A stretch of DNA of 64,000 nucleotides, from positions 5,704,001 through 5,768,000 of the forward strand of contig OZ218950.1 in NCBI GenBank assembly GCA_965112735.1, in the 5' to 3' direction. Source of the stretch: Phaeosaccion multiseriatum (taxonomy: Eukaryota; Ochrophyta, other classes). Both the position numbers and the translations under genes were made by a program. This document shows positions 10,757 to 21,857 of this stretch, piece by piece. The notes under the pieces are model-generated. The model did no database searches. It had not been told where the DNA came from and saw only the letters and a list, made by a program, of their open reading frames with translations. Position 1 is the stretch's first letter, and the number at the start of each line of letters is the position of its first letter.

Positions 10757-12079
10757 CTATGCGGGGCGTGTGGGCGTTGACTGCTTCTTCAGCCTGGCGG
10801 CCGCCCTCTCGCTCCGGGACGGTCTTCGGCGGGCGAGGAGAGCCATAGCCTTGAGCATAACCTTCTCGCGCTCCGACTTCCTCTCCTTCATCTGCTCTGG
10901 TGCCATGCCCGCCAGCTTGTCGAACATCTGATTCGTCTGACATGACTTGTCGAGGATCCGCCGACACACCAGCTTTCTAATGTGGAGCTTCTCGTGGTCC
11001 GTCTCTGGCCCTGCCCCTCCCATGCTCGTGGCCGGATACCCCAGCTCATCCAGCACCTGCAACTCGTACTTCTCCCACACCTCGTCCCACGTCATGCCTG
11101 TCCACGACCAGGACCCGTGCATCTTAAAGTGTCGGTACCCGTCATACACGCTCGCCATCAAGCGGGAAGGCAAGGCACACCTCTCCCGCGCATACAGGCG
11201 TGCAGCGTGCCTGGCCATGCTCGCGATTCGCGCCCGCTCCTCCAGCGTGAGGTCGCTGTTGGCGTCGTCAAACTGCAGGCTCACCGGGAGCAATTCGTGG
11301 TAGAATGTACGCGTCTCGTGGGCATTCAAGTCGCCCCACCAGTTCTTTCTCTGCCCATACACTTCCCGCATTCTCTCCACACTGGTCAGCGGCTTGGTGT
11401 CCAAAAGCACTGCCGCGTCCAGCTTTGTCTGCCTAGTGCGGTTGCTTGACGCTGTGGCCCCTTCTCCTGCTGGTGGTGCTGGTGATACTCCAGACAGATA
11501 GCCCCCCGCCTTGCCCTTCCGCCGCAAGGTGGTTTGCCCACCACTATGTAAGGCTCCCACGAACATCTACAGAGGGCAAGAAGAGAGTGGGGAGGGGAGT
11601 GGGAACAAGGAGAGGGTTAGGTCCAATGCAAAGCCCTCCTCCATTGAAGTGATAGGGTAATTCGATATTCTGTTGTTGTTGCTGTTGGCTCTCGCAAGAA
11701 TGCCGGTCGGCCTTCCCGCGTCAATGCAAGAGAGCAGAGCAGCCCATACTAACCCTACAGATCCCATCTCCCTCACAGCGCCTCCTCCCCCACCCCCCTT
11801 GTCGAAGTCCGAACCTCAACATTCAATCCTCACCTGGAGTCCCCTCCTGCTACCATCCTGGTCCCTTCGACTGCACTCAGTGCATGGCGAAAACGCCACC
11901 CCATTCCCTCTCCTCAAGCCCATCCCTGCACACAGTCCCTTCATGGCCCTGGCTTCTGCTTTGTTGACCAACTGCGAAGCCTCCTGCGATATGTGGATCG
12001 CAGACGGAGCTTGGACAAATGCGCTTGCCACCCAGCACAGCGCCGCCATGACAAACAGCAGGATCAAAGGGAACAACAT
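10757..12079 (-). CDS. Plastid-targeted conserved protein of unknown function
   Basis: Model: 12079-11834 and 11566-10757, phase-0 junction, 351 aa. The N-terminus is a hydrophobic signal peptide (LILLFVMAALCWVASA) ending in ASA|FVQAP. This is the signature of bipartite leaders directing proteins across the four membranes of heterokont secondary plastids (known for diatoms and relatives), followed by a basic transit-like stretch. The mature part has KNWWGDLNAHETRTFYHELL and YDGYRHFKMHGSWSWTGMTWDEVW, which look conserved and globular, then a Lys/Arg-rich C-terminus. I recall similar unnamed proteins in stramenopiles but cannot name a domain. ATG 12079 is chosen because it places the signal peptide at the N-terminus. 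Confidence 0.8.
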
Positions 12080-12341
12080 CTTCCCCCAACACACACAACA
12101 GTGTAGCAAGGAGCCTTGTGGAGATGAAGGGTGCTTGTGTGCGGGCTCCTCTTGCCCTCTTCCCCGTTGTGACGACTTATGTGATGGCACCCCAAATCAC
12201 CCCCATAGAAACCCTCTGACCCCCGGGGGGACGCCTCCGAGAGGCCTCCGGTGTGTCCCAGAAGGTGATCACAGATGGCGTCCTCTTCAACTCGCGATTC
12301 GGGCAGCTGGCGGGTACATCAAGAAACTTAATTAGAGCATC
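12080..12341. promoter_or_regulatory. Divergent promoter region, 262 bp
   Basis: Separates the start codons of the plastid-targeted protein (minus) and the acyl-CoA dehydrogenase (plus), so both promoters and 5' leaders must share it. No specific element is assigned. Confidence 0.5.
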
Positions 12342-13275
12342 ATGCTGCTGAGGTGCGCTCAGCAACAGCTCTTCAAGTCTTGCGCACGGGCATCCTCGGA
12401 CAGTCTGGGCAGGAGGTTTTGTTTGTCTGCTCGACGAGGCCTGTCCCAAGTGAGCCCCAGCAATGAACTCGATGCTGCCACGGCGCTCTCGCTGTACGCG
12501 CCGAGCGCAGAGCACCAGCTACTCAGAGAGATGGTGCGCGACTTTGCGGAGACGGTGCGTGGCAGAAGAAGGGGTTGGAACTGTGAATGGAGGCGTTGCC
12601 CTCCTTTCTCGTGTCCCTCCTCCCTCAAATCTCACGGGGACCTTTTTACCTCTTCCCAATCCCCTAGGAGGTGGACCCGCAAGCGCAGGACTTCAACAGG
12701 TAACAGCCTAAGACAGAGCTTCTAAGACAGAGCTTCCTCCCAGCAAGTTAGTTGCCGTTTGTTCCCGTTACTCCTCCGCCATCCCTCACACTTCCCCCCT
12801 TCCCCCCCACTTCAGACGAGAGGCTTTCAACCTCCCCCTGTTCAAGCAGGCCGGGGAGCTGGGTCTGCTTGGAGTGACTGTGGATGCGGAGTACGGAGGG
12901 TCTGGCATGGACGCCACCGCCGCCGTCATCGTGCACGAGGAGCTCTCTGCCGCAGACCCCGCCTTCTGCTTGGCGTACCTGGGTGAGAGAGGATGATGGG
13001 GGCAGGATGATGGGGGCAGGGGTGCTTAGGCGTTTTAGAATATTTGAAGGGAGGGCTACTTGGTCTATCTCGTTGAGATGGGGGCCGTATGAGAGGGGCT
13101 GGACAAAGGGTGCCCTGGTGCCTTCTGCTTGGCGCAGCCCCATACCTCGGTGAGAGGGGCGGGCAGGGGGGGGGGCGTACTCGTGCCGAGCTGCAGCCTT
13201 CTGGAGGCGGAGAGGGGTGCACATACTTTTTATACTACTTCGTAGTATTTGAAGGTGGGAAGCTCATCTCTCAAA

Positions 13276-13313
<38 letters not shown>

Positions 13314-16055
13314 GTCTTGTCTTCTTCCTTCCCCCCCCTGCCGACCCGCCTCCCAGCCCACTCCATGCTATTCGTCAACAATCTCTCCCAAAACGGAAGC
13401 GCCGCTCAGAAGGCCCGCCTGCTCCCCCTGGCTTGCAGCGGACACATCGTGTGCGGCATGGGCATGAGCGAGGCAGGCGCGGGCACCGATGTGTTAGGAA
13501 TGGCCACCACAGCCGAGAAGAGCGCCCAGGGGGGCTCATACGTAAGTGCGCCTCTTGTCTCGCTCTCTACTGTACTTGGTAGGGTTGAGGGGCTTGTGGG
13601 GGAGAAGGAGGAAGGGTGTCCTCTTGTCCTCTTGTCCTCTTGTCCTCGTGTCCTCTGTCCTCTGTCCTTTTTATCGAGAGCAAGGACGGGGTTATCTGTC
13701 CGTCTCTTCTGTCCGTCTCTGCTCGCCGTGGGCGGCCTCCCTCCCTCCCTCCCTCCCTCCTCTCTCTCTCTCTCGCTGCTTGCGGCCCGTGTACTCATTC
13801 ACGAGTGGGATCGCGCTTGCTGGGCAGGTACTGAATGGCGCCAAAATGTGGATCACCAACGGGACTGTTGACGGCAGCTCCACGGGCGACGCCTTTTTGG
13901 TGTACGCTCGCACAGGGGCAGGCCCCAAGGACGTCAGCATGTTCCTTGTGGAGAAGGTGGGCACGGAATTAAGCAGCCAGGAGAGGAGGAGAGGGAGGAA
14001 AGGGAGGGGAGGGAGGGGAGGGCGTCAACTGTCAGACCACTGTCAGCAGAAGCAGGGGGGAGTTCAGCAGTACGGCCGATGGTGGGGAAGGTCGCAAACA
14101 AACGCCAAGTGCCCCCCCCTCGCTCGCTCTGCGCCAGAACGAACCGAGACGTCGATGTAGTCGAATCGCGTTGAGAGCTCGCCCCCTTGTGCCTCTACCG
14201 CCTCACAGCTCAAGAGTTTTGTTTCGTCTTGGTCTTGCCTCTCTCCCCAATGCAGAACATGCCAGGCTTTTCTCTGGGTCAGAAGATTCAAGACAAACTC
14301 GGTACGTGCTACACCCCCCCCCCCCTCCGCCGTGTGTGGGGCTTAAGCCAGTTGCGGGCCTCCTCCCTCCCCTCTCTTTCTCTTCCGCCCCGACCTTCTC
14401 TCCCTCACTGCCCTACCGTGTCCGCCACCGAAGTGTTAGTGTCTGTCTGTGTATGTGTGAATGTGTGTGTATTAAAGCCCGACGCGATCGATAAATTCGT
14501 TGCTGCCTGCCTTGCTGCCTGCCCTGCTACTTACCCTACTGCGGCTGCTTACACTTAACTACTCTCTGCCCTACTGCTGCTGCTGCGGCCCCCCGTAGGC
14601 ATGAGAGCGAGCATGACCGCGGAGCTCGTCATGGACCACGTCCAAGTACCGGCACACAACCTCGTGGGCACAGAGGGGGCCGCTCTCCTCTGCATGATGC
14701 GCAACCTTGAGATCGAGCGAGTAACGCTGGCTGCCATGAGCCTGGGTATTGCCAGGAGAAGCATCGAGGTCATGAATCGATACGCAGGGGAGAGGCAGGC
14801 CTTCCGTCGGCCCATCAACAACTACGGGCAGATACAGAGACACATTGCCGAGTCTTATGCCGAGTACATGGCCGGACGTGCGTACACGTACAGTGTGTCG
14901 AATGCACTGGACCTGGCGAGCGTGGGCAACGGCCTAGACGCGGATGGGACCAAGTGAGTGCGTGAGTGAGTGAGTGAGTGAGTGAGTGAGGGAGGGAGGG
15001 AGGGAGTGAGTGAGTGCGTGAGTGAGTGAGTGAGTGAGTGAGTGAGTGAGTGAATCGGTTAGTCAGTCAGTCAGTCAGTCAGGGAGTGAGTTATTGAGGG
15101 AGGGAGAGGGGGAGAGAGGGAGGGAGGGAGGGAGGGAGGTAGGTAGGGAGGGAGGGAGGGAGGGAGTGAACGAGTGCGTGAGTGAGTGAGTGAGTGAGTG
15201 GGGGGGTGGGGTTACGGGCAGGGGCAAGACTGGGGGCAGGGTAGGGACTTCACTTTGCATTGCTTTGCCTTAATGCTCAGCCAATCGTCGTGTTGAACCC
15301 CGTGCTGACTCCTGTTCACTCCTTTGGATCCTCCTCACACCTCACACCTCACACCTCACACCTCTCACACTTCACACCTCACACCTCACACCTCACACAG
15401 GCTGTACTGCAGCACGATGGCCAAGAACGTCGCTGATCGGGCCATCCAAACGCTGGGGGGCTACGGTTACACCGGAGAATACCAGCTAGAGAGACTCTGG
15501 CAAGTGTCTTACGTTCAGTGACGAGGCATAATCATCACTTTGTCACTCTCCTCTCTCCTGCTGTACAACGACCACCGAAGGACAAGAAGAGCATGACCCT
15601 TGATACTGACTACTACCGCTCCTCTGTCTATCTCTCTGTCTCTCTCTTGTCTTGATACTGACTACTACCGCTCCTCTGTCTATCTCTCTGTCTCTCTCTT
15701 GTCTTGATACTGACTACTACCGCTCCTCTGTCTATCTCTCTGTCTCTCTCTTGTCTTGATACTGACTACTACCGCTCCTCTGTCTATCTCTCTGTCTCTC
15801 TGTCTCTCGCTCTGCCTCTCTCTTGTCTTGATGCTGACTACCGCTGCTCTGTCTATCCCTCCCTCTCTCTACCTGTCTCTCTCTCTCTCTCTCTCTTGTC
15901 TTGATGCATGCCCTGCTTTCTTTCTTGCTTGTTGCTTGGTCTTGCTCGCTTTGCTCAGGAGAGACGCCAAGCTACTGGAGATTGGGGGGGGCACTGTCGA
16001 AGCCCACCACAAGAACATGGTGCGGGACCTCCGGAGGATCGATCGCCTCCCGTAG
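12342..16055 (+). CDS. IVD: Acyl-CoA dehydrogenase, isovaleryl-CoA dehydrogenase-like (mitochondrial)
   Basis: FAD enzyme of leucine breakdown, oxidising isovaleryl-CoA and passing electrons to ETF. Model: 12342-12554, 12668-12699 (32-nt micro-exon), 12816-12982, 13357-13541, 13828-13956, 14256-14301, 14599-14953, 15401-15499, 15959-16055; 440 aa, normal length. Seen: an Arg-rich, almost acid-free N-terminus (presequence-like), GLLGVTVDAEYGGSGMD, CGMGMSEAGAGTDV, GAKMWITNG, MPGFSLGQKIQDKLGMR, AIQTLGGYGYTGEY, RDAKLLEIGGGTVE. The catalytic Glu of IVD sits in LDLER; here LEIER at the same place, while the C-terminal position used by MCAD/SCAD is Gly. This favours IVD over other family members. 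The last intron uses a GC donor. Confidence 0.88.
13278..13310. repeat. (CT)n in intron
   Basis: Dinucleotide run within the 12983-13356 intron of the acyl-CoA dehydrogenase gene. Confidence 0.9.
14954..15200. repeat. (GAGT)n/(GGGA)n array starting at a 5' splice site
   Basis: The donor GTGAGT at 14954 runs directly into a long GAGT array, then GTCA, GGGA and GAGT blocks. The intron therefore begins with many tandem donor-like GTGAGT motifs. Confidence 0.9.
15500..15958 (+). other. GC-AG intron with 52-bp minisatellite
   Basis: The conserved join LW|RDAKLLEIG requires the exon to end at 15499, so the donor is GCAAGT, the canonical form of the rare GC-AG class. The acceptor is TTGCTCAG at 15958. 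Using any nearby GT would break the frame or the conserved motif. Confidence 0.8.
15601..15900 (+). repeat. 52-bp minisatellite
   Basis: Units beginning tgatactgactactaccgc recur at 15601, 15653, 15705 and 15757 (period 52), then decay. They fill most of the GC-AG intron. Confidence 0.9.
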
Positions 16056-16797
16056 GCATGACCTGGTGTCAGGACCTGGTGTCAGGACCTGGGGGAGGGG
16101 AGGCCCATGACTCAGGGCTGCCGAGAGATAGGCCCCCCTTGAGTGTACAAAGACTGTAAATTGTAAATTATGTATTTGAGAGAGGGAAGGAGAGATTTGT
16201 ATGAAGCCGGTGTGTCTTACTCTGCATGTGGGCCGCCAACCACGGTGGTCAAAAGGATTGATTGTAAATTGACTTTTATAAAATAAATAAACGAAGTGAA
16301 GTGCTATGTGAGAAATGTTTTCCAACACCTGTAAAGACATCGAGTGCATATATATAAACACACTCACACACACTCACTCACACACGGAGTGACCCACCAC
16401 GGTCGAAACACACGAAGGGTTGGGGGGTGGCAGAGCTTTCGGTCCTTGGCACATGCCTGCTGGACCGCTCCACCTGCTTCTATCCGATATCGACAGCAGC
16501 TAGACAGAAGGACCGCCACCAACGACGCAGCCAGCCCAGCAACACGAGGGTCGGTGCTTGCTTTCTTTAGCTCCTTCCTGCATGCACCTGCATCTGCATA
16601 CACACACACGGGCTACGGCTGAGGAGCGCTCGGTCCCGGGGGGGGGGGTGGTCGTGGTGGTTGTCCGGCCAGCTTCGAAACTTCAACCATTTCGACTCTC
16701 ACTTTGATCACTTCATGTCTCGAGGACGGGAGGGGGGGCTCTCCCGCTCTCTCTCTCCCGTGAGACGAAAGCTCCTCGACTATGGCTCAACTATGGC

Positions 16798-16902
16798 TCG
16801 ACTACAGTTGTATGGGTCGACTACAGTTGTATGGGTGGGTCGACTACAGTTGTATGGGTCGACTACAGTTGTATGGGTCGACTACAGTTGTATGGGTCGA
16901 CT
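16798..16902. repeat. 19-bp tandem repeat, 5 copies
   Basis: Copies begin at about 16801, 16820, 16843, 16862 and 16881. The third step is 23 bp because of a GGGT insertion. Confidence 0.9.
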
Positions 16903-17357
16903 GGGCTCAACTGAAGGCTGCAGCCCCGAGATCAGCGAGACACCCCACGACCTCACAGCCCTAAGAATTGCTGGAGAGAGCGTGTCCCTCCACCCACTGT
17001 CCACCGGCAGTCGATCTTTGGAGCGTCGCTCGAAGCAAAAGAGGCAGGAGAGCGGTGCCTGGCTGGTCGACGCACACACACACAAGCAGTGCACAGCCAG
17101 TCCGACGAGGCGGGGCAGCGAGCCGAGTCCGGCCATCGGCAGGTAAGGGTAAGCAGCAGCCAGCAGACTGCGCGAATGCGTGCGTGCCTTGCCGGGCGGC
17201 AAATGTCTTGTCCGCCCACAGCGGCGCTTTCAACCCTCAGAGGAACAAGCACGAAGAAGCTAGAGCGGCTGGAAGCTTCCACCATAACACCCCCCCCCCC
17301 CAAACGCGCAAGACGATCGGGGCCCTGAGGGGGGCTCAGAGTGAGTATCGCTCATCC

Positions 17358-17420
17358 GCACCAGCACCAGCACCAGCACCAGCACCAGCACCAGCACCAG
17401 CACCAGCACCAGCACCAGCT
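17358..17420. repeat. (CACCAG)n hexamer array
   Basis: About ten perfect hexamers just downstream of the fucosyltransferase stop codon. Confidence 0.9.
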
Positions 17421-17469
17421 TGGGCCTTTCGTGCAATGGCAAGGCCTCCCTCTAAGCCTCGCTCATGAT

Positions 17470-17804
17470 TCACAGTTCACGCTTGGCGCTGGCGACTAAA
17501 TCGCACACCCTGCACATTGCCGAGTACGAGTAGGCCGAGTGCTTCATGAGCGTGTCGAAGGCCACGGGGGGCTTGTCACGCCAAGCGTGGTACTTGTTGT
17601 ATTCCTCCTAAGGGGGGAGGGGGAGGAAGGAGAGATGGTGTGAGGCACAGAGAGGGGGACGATGGAGAGAGACGAAAGGGGCAGACGCAGAGAGAGAGAG
17701 AGAGAGAAAGAGAGGGAGGGGGGGGGGGGAGAAGGGGGAGGCAGAGACAGAGCGAGCGCGACAGAGAAAGGGGACAGGTGGAGGAAGAGAGAGGGTGAGA
17801 GAGT

Positions 17805-17836
<32 letters not shown>

Positions 17837-20800
17837 CGGTGAGGGAGAGACAGAGGAGAGGCGATGAGCATGTTTCGCACGCGCCAAGGGAGGGGATCCA
17901 TCAGCCAAGCAACATGGCTGAGTGGGTCTTAGTAGGTGTAAGTATGCCGTTCTTGGTTGGCCGTCTCTCTCCCACCTAAGCTCCGCCCCGCTCTCTCTCT
18001 CTCCACCCCTCAGCCCTCACCTCGTTTGTTGCCAAGAACTTGAGGTACTCCGCCAAAGCCTTGGCGTCCTTAAAGTCCGATTTCTTTTGGCATTCGGCAG
18101 TGGTGCGCGAAGCAAGGGTGGAGGCAGACGGGGAGGTTGGAGGGAGAAGCAAGTGTTGAGTGAGGAGATGGATGGGTGGGTGAATAGGTAGGTGGTAGGA
18201 CTTGTCGAACTTGAGAGAGTGGGGCGGAGAGAGAGAGAGAGAGAGAAGGAGGTGGGGCGATGGAGACTCTCAACTCAAGAAGCAAGCTAGCTACACCCCC
18301 GACCCCAAAACTTCAGACGATCGGGTCGGCTTGAGGTGCATGGGGAGCAAGCAAGTAAGCAAGCCAGCCAGCAAGTAAGTAAGCAAGTACATCTTCTACC
18401 GAATCACACGCACCATGATGACCGAATGCTCCGGAAGGTACTCTTCGGCGTTCTTGCCTCCCCAATACACAGGGACGGCGCCGGAGAGGAAGCCGTGGAA
18501 CACCTTCTCACTTATGTAGTCATCGACCTGATCGGTGTTCTCAAAGGCGAAGTAGAAGAGATAGTTACCCACCACTTCAATCTGCGGAGGAGGCAAGCAG
18601 AGGCAGCACCAGCAGCAGCAGCAGCAGCAGCAAGCAGCGGCAGCAACAACAACAACAGCCAGGGCGCAAAGGATGGACTGAATGCACGTAATATCAAGAG
18701 GCATTTGGCACGATAATCGATCCCCAATGGACAACAGTTGGCCTTGCTTGATGAGTGACTGAAGCGTAGATAGATACAGATGGGTGGGAATGGCAGGTAG
18801 GTAGCAAGGTGGGTAGGTAGACAGGCAGGTCGGTAGGCGGGTAGGCAGGTAGGTACACACACACACACACACACATACACGCAGACATAGCTACATACAC
18901 CCACACACACACCTTGTTGGCGTGCCTGTCGTTTGGGTCTTTGCTCTTGATAGGCGGCTCGTTCCGATTGCGGAAACATTTGCCGTAAGAGTGCACCGGC
19001 ATGTGCTTCATTATCTCCTGCAGGAAGCTCGCACGGGCAGAGGCCTGCACGCTCTTGCAGTTGGATGCAAAGGCGGCAGCTAAGGCGCCGGTGCCGTAGC
19101 CGGTCTTGGCTGCAAAGCTGAAGCCGATCCAGGCGGGTGGAAAGGGCAAGGAAGGGAATAGAGCCATGTAGAGGCGGAGGCGAGGGGGTGGAGAGAGGAA
19201 AGAGGAAGGGAGAGAGAAGAGAGAGAGACAGGGAGGAGGGAGAGGTAGGGGAAGAGATGAGAGTGAGGGAGAGCATGTGTAGCTAGCTAGTGGCGTTGAA
19301 AAGAGAGGCAGCGTTCCAAAGTCTCAAAGAACCCTTCCAGGCAAATGGAGGGAGGGAGGGAGGGAGGGAGGGAGGGATGCGAGGAGTGCCTGGTCATATG
19401 CTATAAAGAGGGTTTGGTAAGAATGTGGATGTGGCAAATAGTGAGCCAAAGAGCATCCGCAAGCAGTAGTTGCAGAGACATCAAGGAAAACCACGACCAA
19501 CTAGCGCGGAACAAGGATTGTGGTGACGTTGGTGGATAGATGGATAGATAGATAGAGGCTGCTTCCCTTGCCTTGCCTTCCCACCTGGTAACGCCTGCGT
19601 CGTGGTAGTAGTCCACCTGCAGAGGGAGGCCTTGTGTGTAGGACATCTGCAGAGTGGCCTTCTTTTCATAACTCATGGTGTAGTCGAAGCGGTTCATGTA
19701 CTGCGGGAGTGAGGGGACGGGACACAGCAGTACAACAGGCGGGGAGGGGGAGGGCAAGGAGGATGGGTATGCGTTGCATTGAAGGGGAAGGAGTACCGAG
19801 GAGAGAGGAGGGGTGGTGGAATGGAAGGCCCCCGCCAACAGCAGTGCAACAGCAGTGCAACAGCAGTGCAACAGCAGTACCCTGCTAAGACGGCTCAAGA
19901 GGGTTCAGTCCAAAGGGTGCGGATTGAACTTCGCTCCATCCCTACTCTGCTGGTCTGGTCAATACATCCTTCGCCGTCGTCCGATGCTCCTTGCGCGCTT
20001 CGCTTAACACTGCAATACACACGCACCGATTTGTTGTGTAGCAGCTTGGCGACCTGCGGCCATGTGCTCGGTTCCAAGTTGAAGCTGATGTACTTGATGC
20101 CTGGCCGTTTCGATCTGCGTGGACGCCACCAGACGAGAGAGGCCAGACGTAGGAGAGGGGAGAGGGGAGAGAGAGAATACCACAAATGAGAAAGGGGATG
20201 AGGAGAGAGAATGCCACAGAAGAGAGGGGAGAAGGACGCGGAGGCAGACTGATTTCCGCCCTGGTTCGCTGGCGCGAGAGGGCAGTGGAAGCAATAGAGT
20301 CACGAAGGAGGGTCCTCTCCCGTCCGCTCTCGGCCTCTCCACCCCCCCCCCCCCCAGTGCTTTCCCAGCGTCCCCTGCCTCGCCCGTGCTCGGGTCACGA
20401 AGTTGATGAAGCAACCCCCAGCCAGCAAGCCCCACCCAACTCCGTGCTCACTATCATCGACCGCCTCCTTCCCTCCTTCCCTCCCTCGCACTTCCTTCTT
20501 GGAGAACCCCTCTCTGCATGCCCTCTCCAAGCCTGTCATTCAACGCTTGCCTTGGGAAATCGAGTTTGTCGTGCGTTGATGCCAGGAAGAAGACGGCATC
20601 GGCTTGCCCTCGTGACACGGCGCTCTGAGGGAGCAGGGGGGGTGCGACAGGGAAATGTGTACATCAGAAACCGCTTGCGTCGCTTGCTCACTCAATCGCT
20701 TCCTCCCTCCCTCCCTCCCTCCGTCCCCCACTCCCTCACTCCCTCACTCATCTCAGCGATTCACTCACCCACTCACTCACTCACTCACTCACTCCCTCAC

Positions 20801-21766
20801 TCACTCACTCACTCACCTGATCTTGCGTCCAAACGCACTCCGTAGAGCATTTCTGTCGAGCATCTCGCACAAACTCTGGCCATTGATACGGCAGTCTCCC
20901 CTGTATGTCCGTCCAAACCACCACCACAATTCTCTCCTTCCCTGCCGCCACTGGATCGCTCAGGTCGAACCCTTCGGGCCCCTTTGCCAGCAAATTGTCG
21001 CACCCCTATGCCGCACGAATCAATCAGGAGCGTGCACGAGAATGAAGAGGTGTTGCAGAGCAGGGAGGAGAGGAGATGAAGCCTGAGAAGTCTGCCCACC
21101 AACACGATGCACACGAACGACCACAGGATATCACCACAGACCGCTTGACCCATGACACCACTTACTCACCATGCCATTGGCCTTTTTCACGAGCTCCTTC
21201 GAAAGCCGGCCCCACGATCGGCCGGGGCGGAACCCGTATTCTGTCACGAATCTCTCGCACGTGTGGTAAGCAGCCTAAGGTTCATATGGAGAGGAGAGAA
21301 TAAACAACTGGGCTCAGGGTCATTCTTACAGCAGGTACGTGCTTCTATTCTTCTCTCTTCCTCGTTCCCTCTTTTCTTCACTTCTCTCAACATGGAACAT
21401 ACCTCAGTGGCCGCCGTCTTCATTGCTCTCCGTCCTTGATCTGCGACAATTGAGTGGTCGCTGGCATTGAAGTTGTTTGCCCACTGAACAAGCCACAGAG
21501 GAAGACAGAGGCGGAAGAATAAGATGTTAGAGCTGTTGCTGAGGGAAAATCGCTACTGACAGTTGATTTGCGGGAGATTGAAAGAGTATCTGAGCTCTTC
21601 TTTGGATTACCTCGTCGTTACGTGGGTTCTGCTCCCAACCCGCCCCCAAGCCACCTTCATTTGTGGCATGCTCAGCGCCCAAGGCCCGCTCCACGTGATC
21701 AGCAACACAGGCACAAGTTGAGAGAGTGAGAAGGACAGAAAGAAGTTCTATCGAGGCTATCTTCAT
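17470..21766 (-). CDS. GT10-family alpha-1,3-fucosyltransferase
   Basis: Golgi-type enzyme transferring fucose from GDP-fucose to glycans, probably the N-glycan core or antennae. Model: 21766-21611, 21483-21403, 21274-21170, 21005-20817, 20624-20551, 20114-20027, 19700-19585, 19117-18913, 18581-18414, 18083-18021, 17607-17470; 460 aa, frame closed. Seen: N-terminal signal sequence (IELLSVLLTLSTCACVA), FNLEPSTW, FDYTMSYEK, a SNC..AR..FLQEIMKHMPVHSYGKC block and the GDP-fucose motif FYFAFENTDQVDDYISEKVFHGFLSGAVPVYWG followed by DAKALAEYLKFL, all classic GT10. The C-terminus has clustered Cys (MCRVCDL), as in core fucosyltransferases. The intron after exon 5 appears to be GC-AG. It is divergent from the lipid kinase, 91 bp away. 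Confidence 0.9.
18595..18912. repeat. CAG/CAA, GGTAGGCA and (CA)n repeats in fucosyltransferase intron
   Basis: One intron (18582-18912) contains CAG/CAA trinucleotides near its 3' end, a GTAGGTAG/GGCAGGT block at 18790-18855 and a (CA)n run next to the 5' splice site. Confidence 0.85.
20115..20550 (-). other. Probable GC-AG intron in fucosyltransferase gene
   Basis: On the minus strand exon 5 must end in phase 2 to join exon 6 (KLDFP-R-SKRPGIKYISF). The only good phase-2 donor is CCAAG|GCAAGC at 20551/20550. A GT alternative in phase 2 (GC|GTTGAA) is weak. Confidence 0.65.
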
Positions 21767-21857
21767 TGTCCTTTTGGTAAGAAGAAGAAGAAAGAGAAGA
21801 TCCTCAACTGCCGATGGCAGTGCATGGAAAGAGGATGGCAGTAGAGGGCGAAAAATC
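21767..21857. promoter_or_regulatory. 91-bp bidirectional promoter
   Basis: Gap between the start codons of the fucosyltransferase (minus) and PIP5K (plus, if ATG 21858 is right). Very short for two promoters, so transcripts may overlap. Confidence 0.45.

Larger units (their letters stand above)
16056..17469. other. Convergent intergenic region with minisatellites
   Basis: Holds the 3' flanks of the dehydrogenase and the fucosyltransferase. Contains five copies of a 19-bp unit (tcgactacagttgtatggg, 16798-16902, one with a 4-bp insertion) and a CACCAG hexamer array (17358-17420). No convincing gene. Confidence 0.6.
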
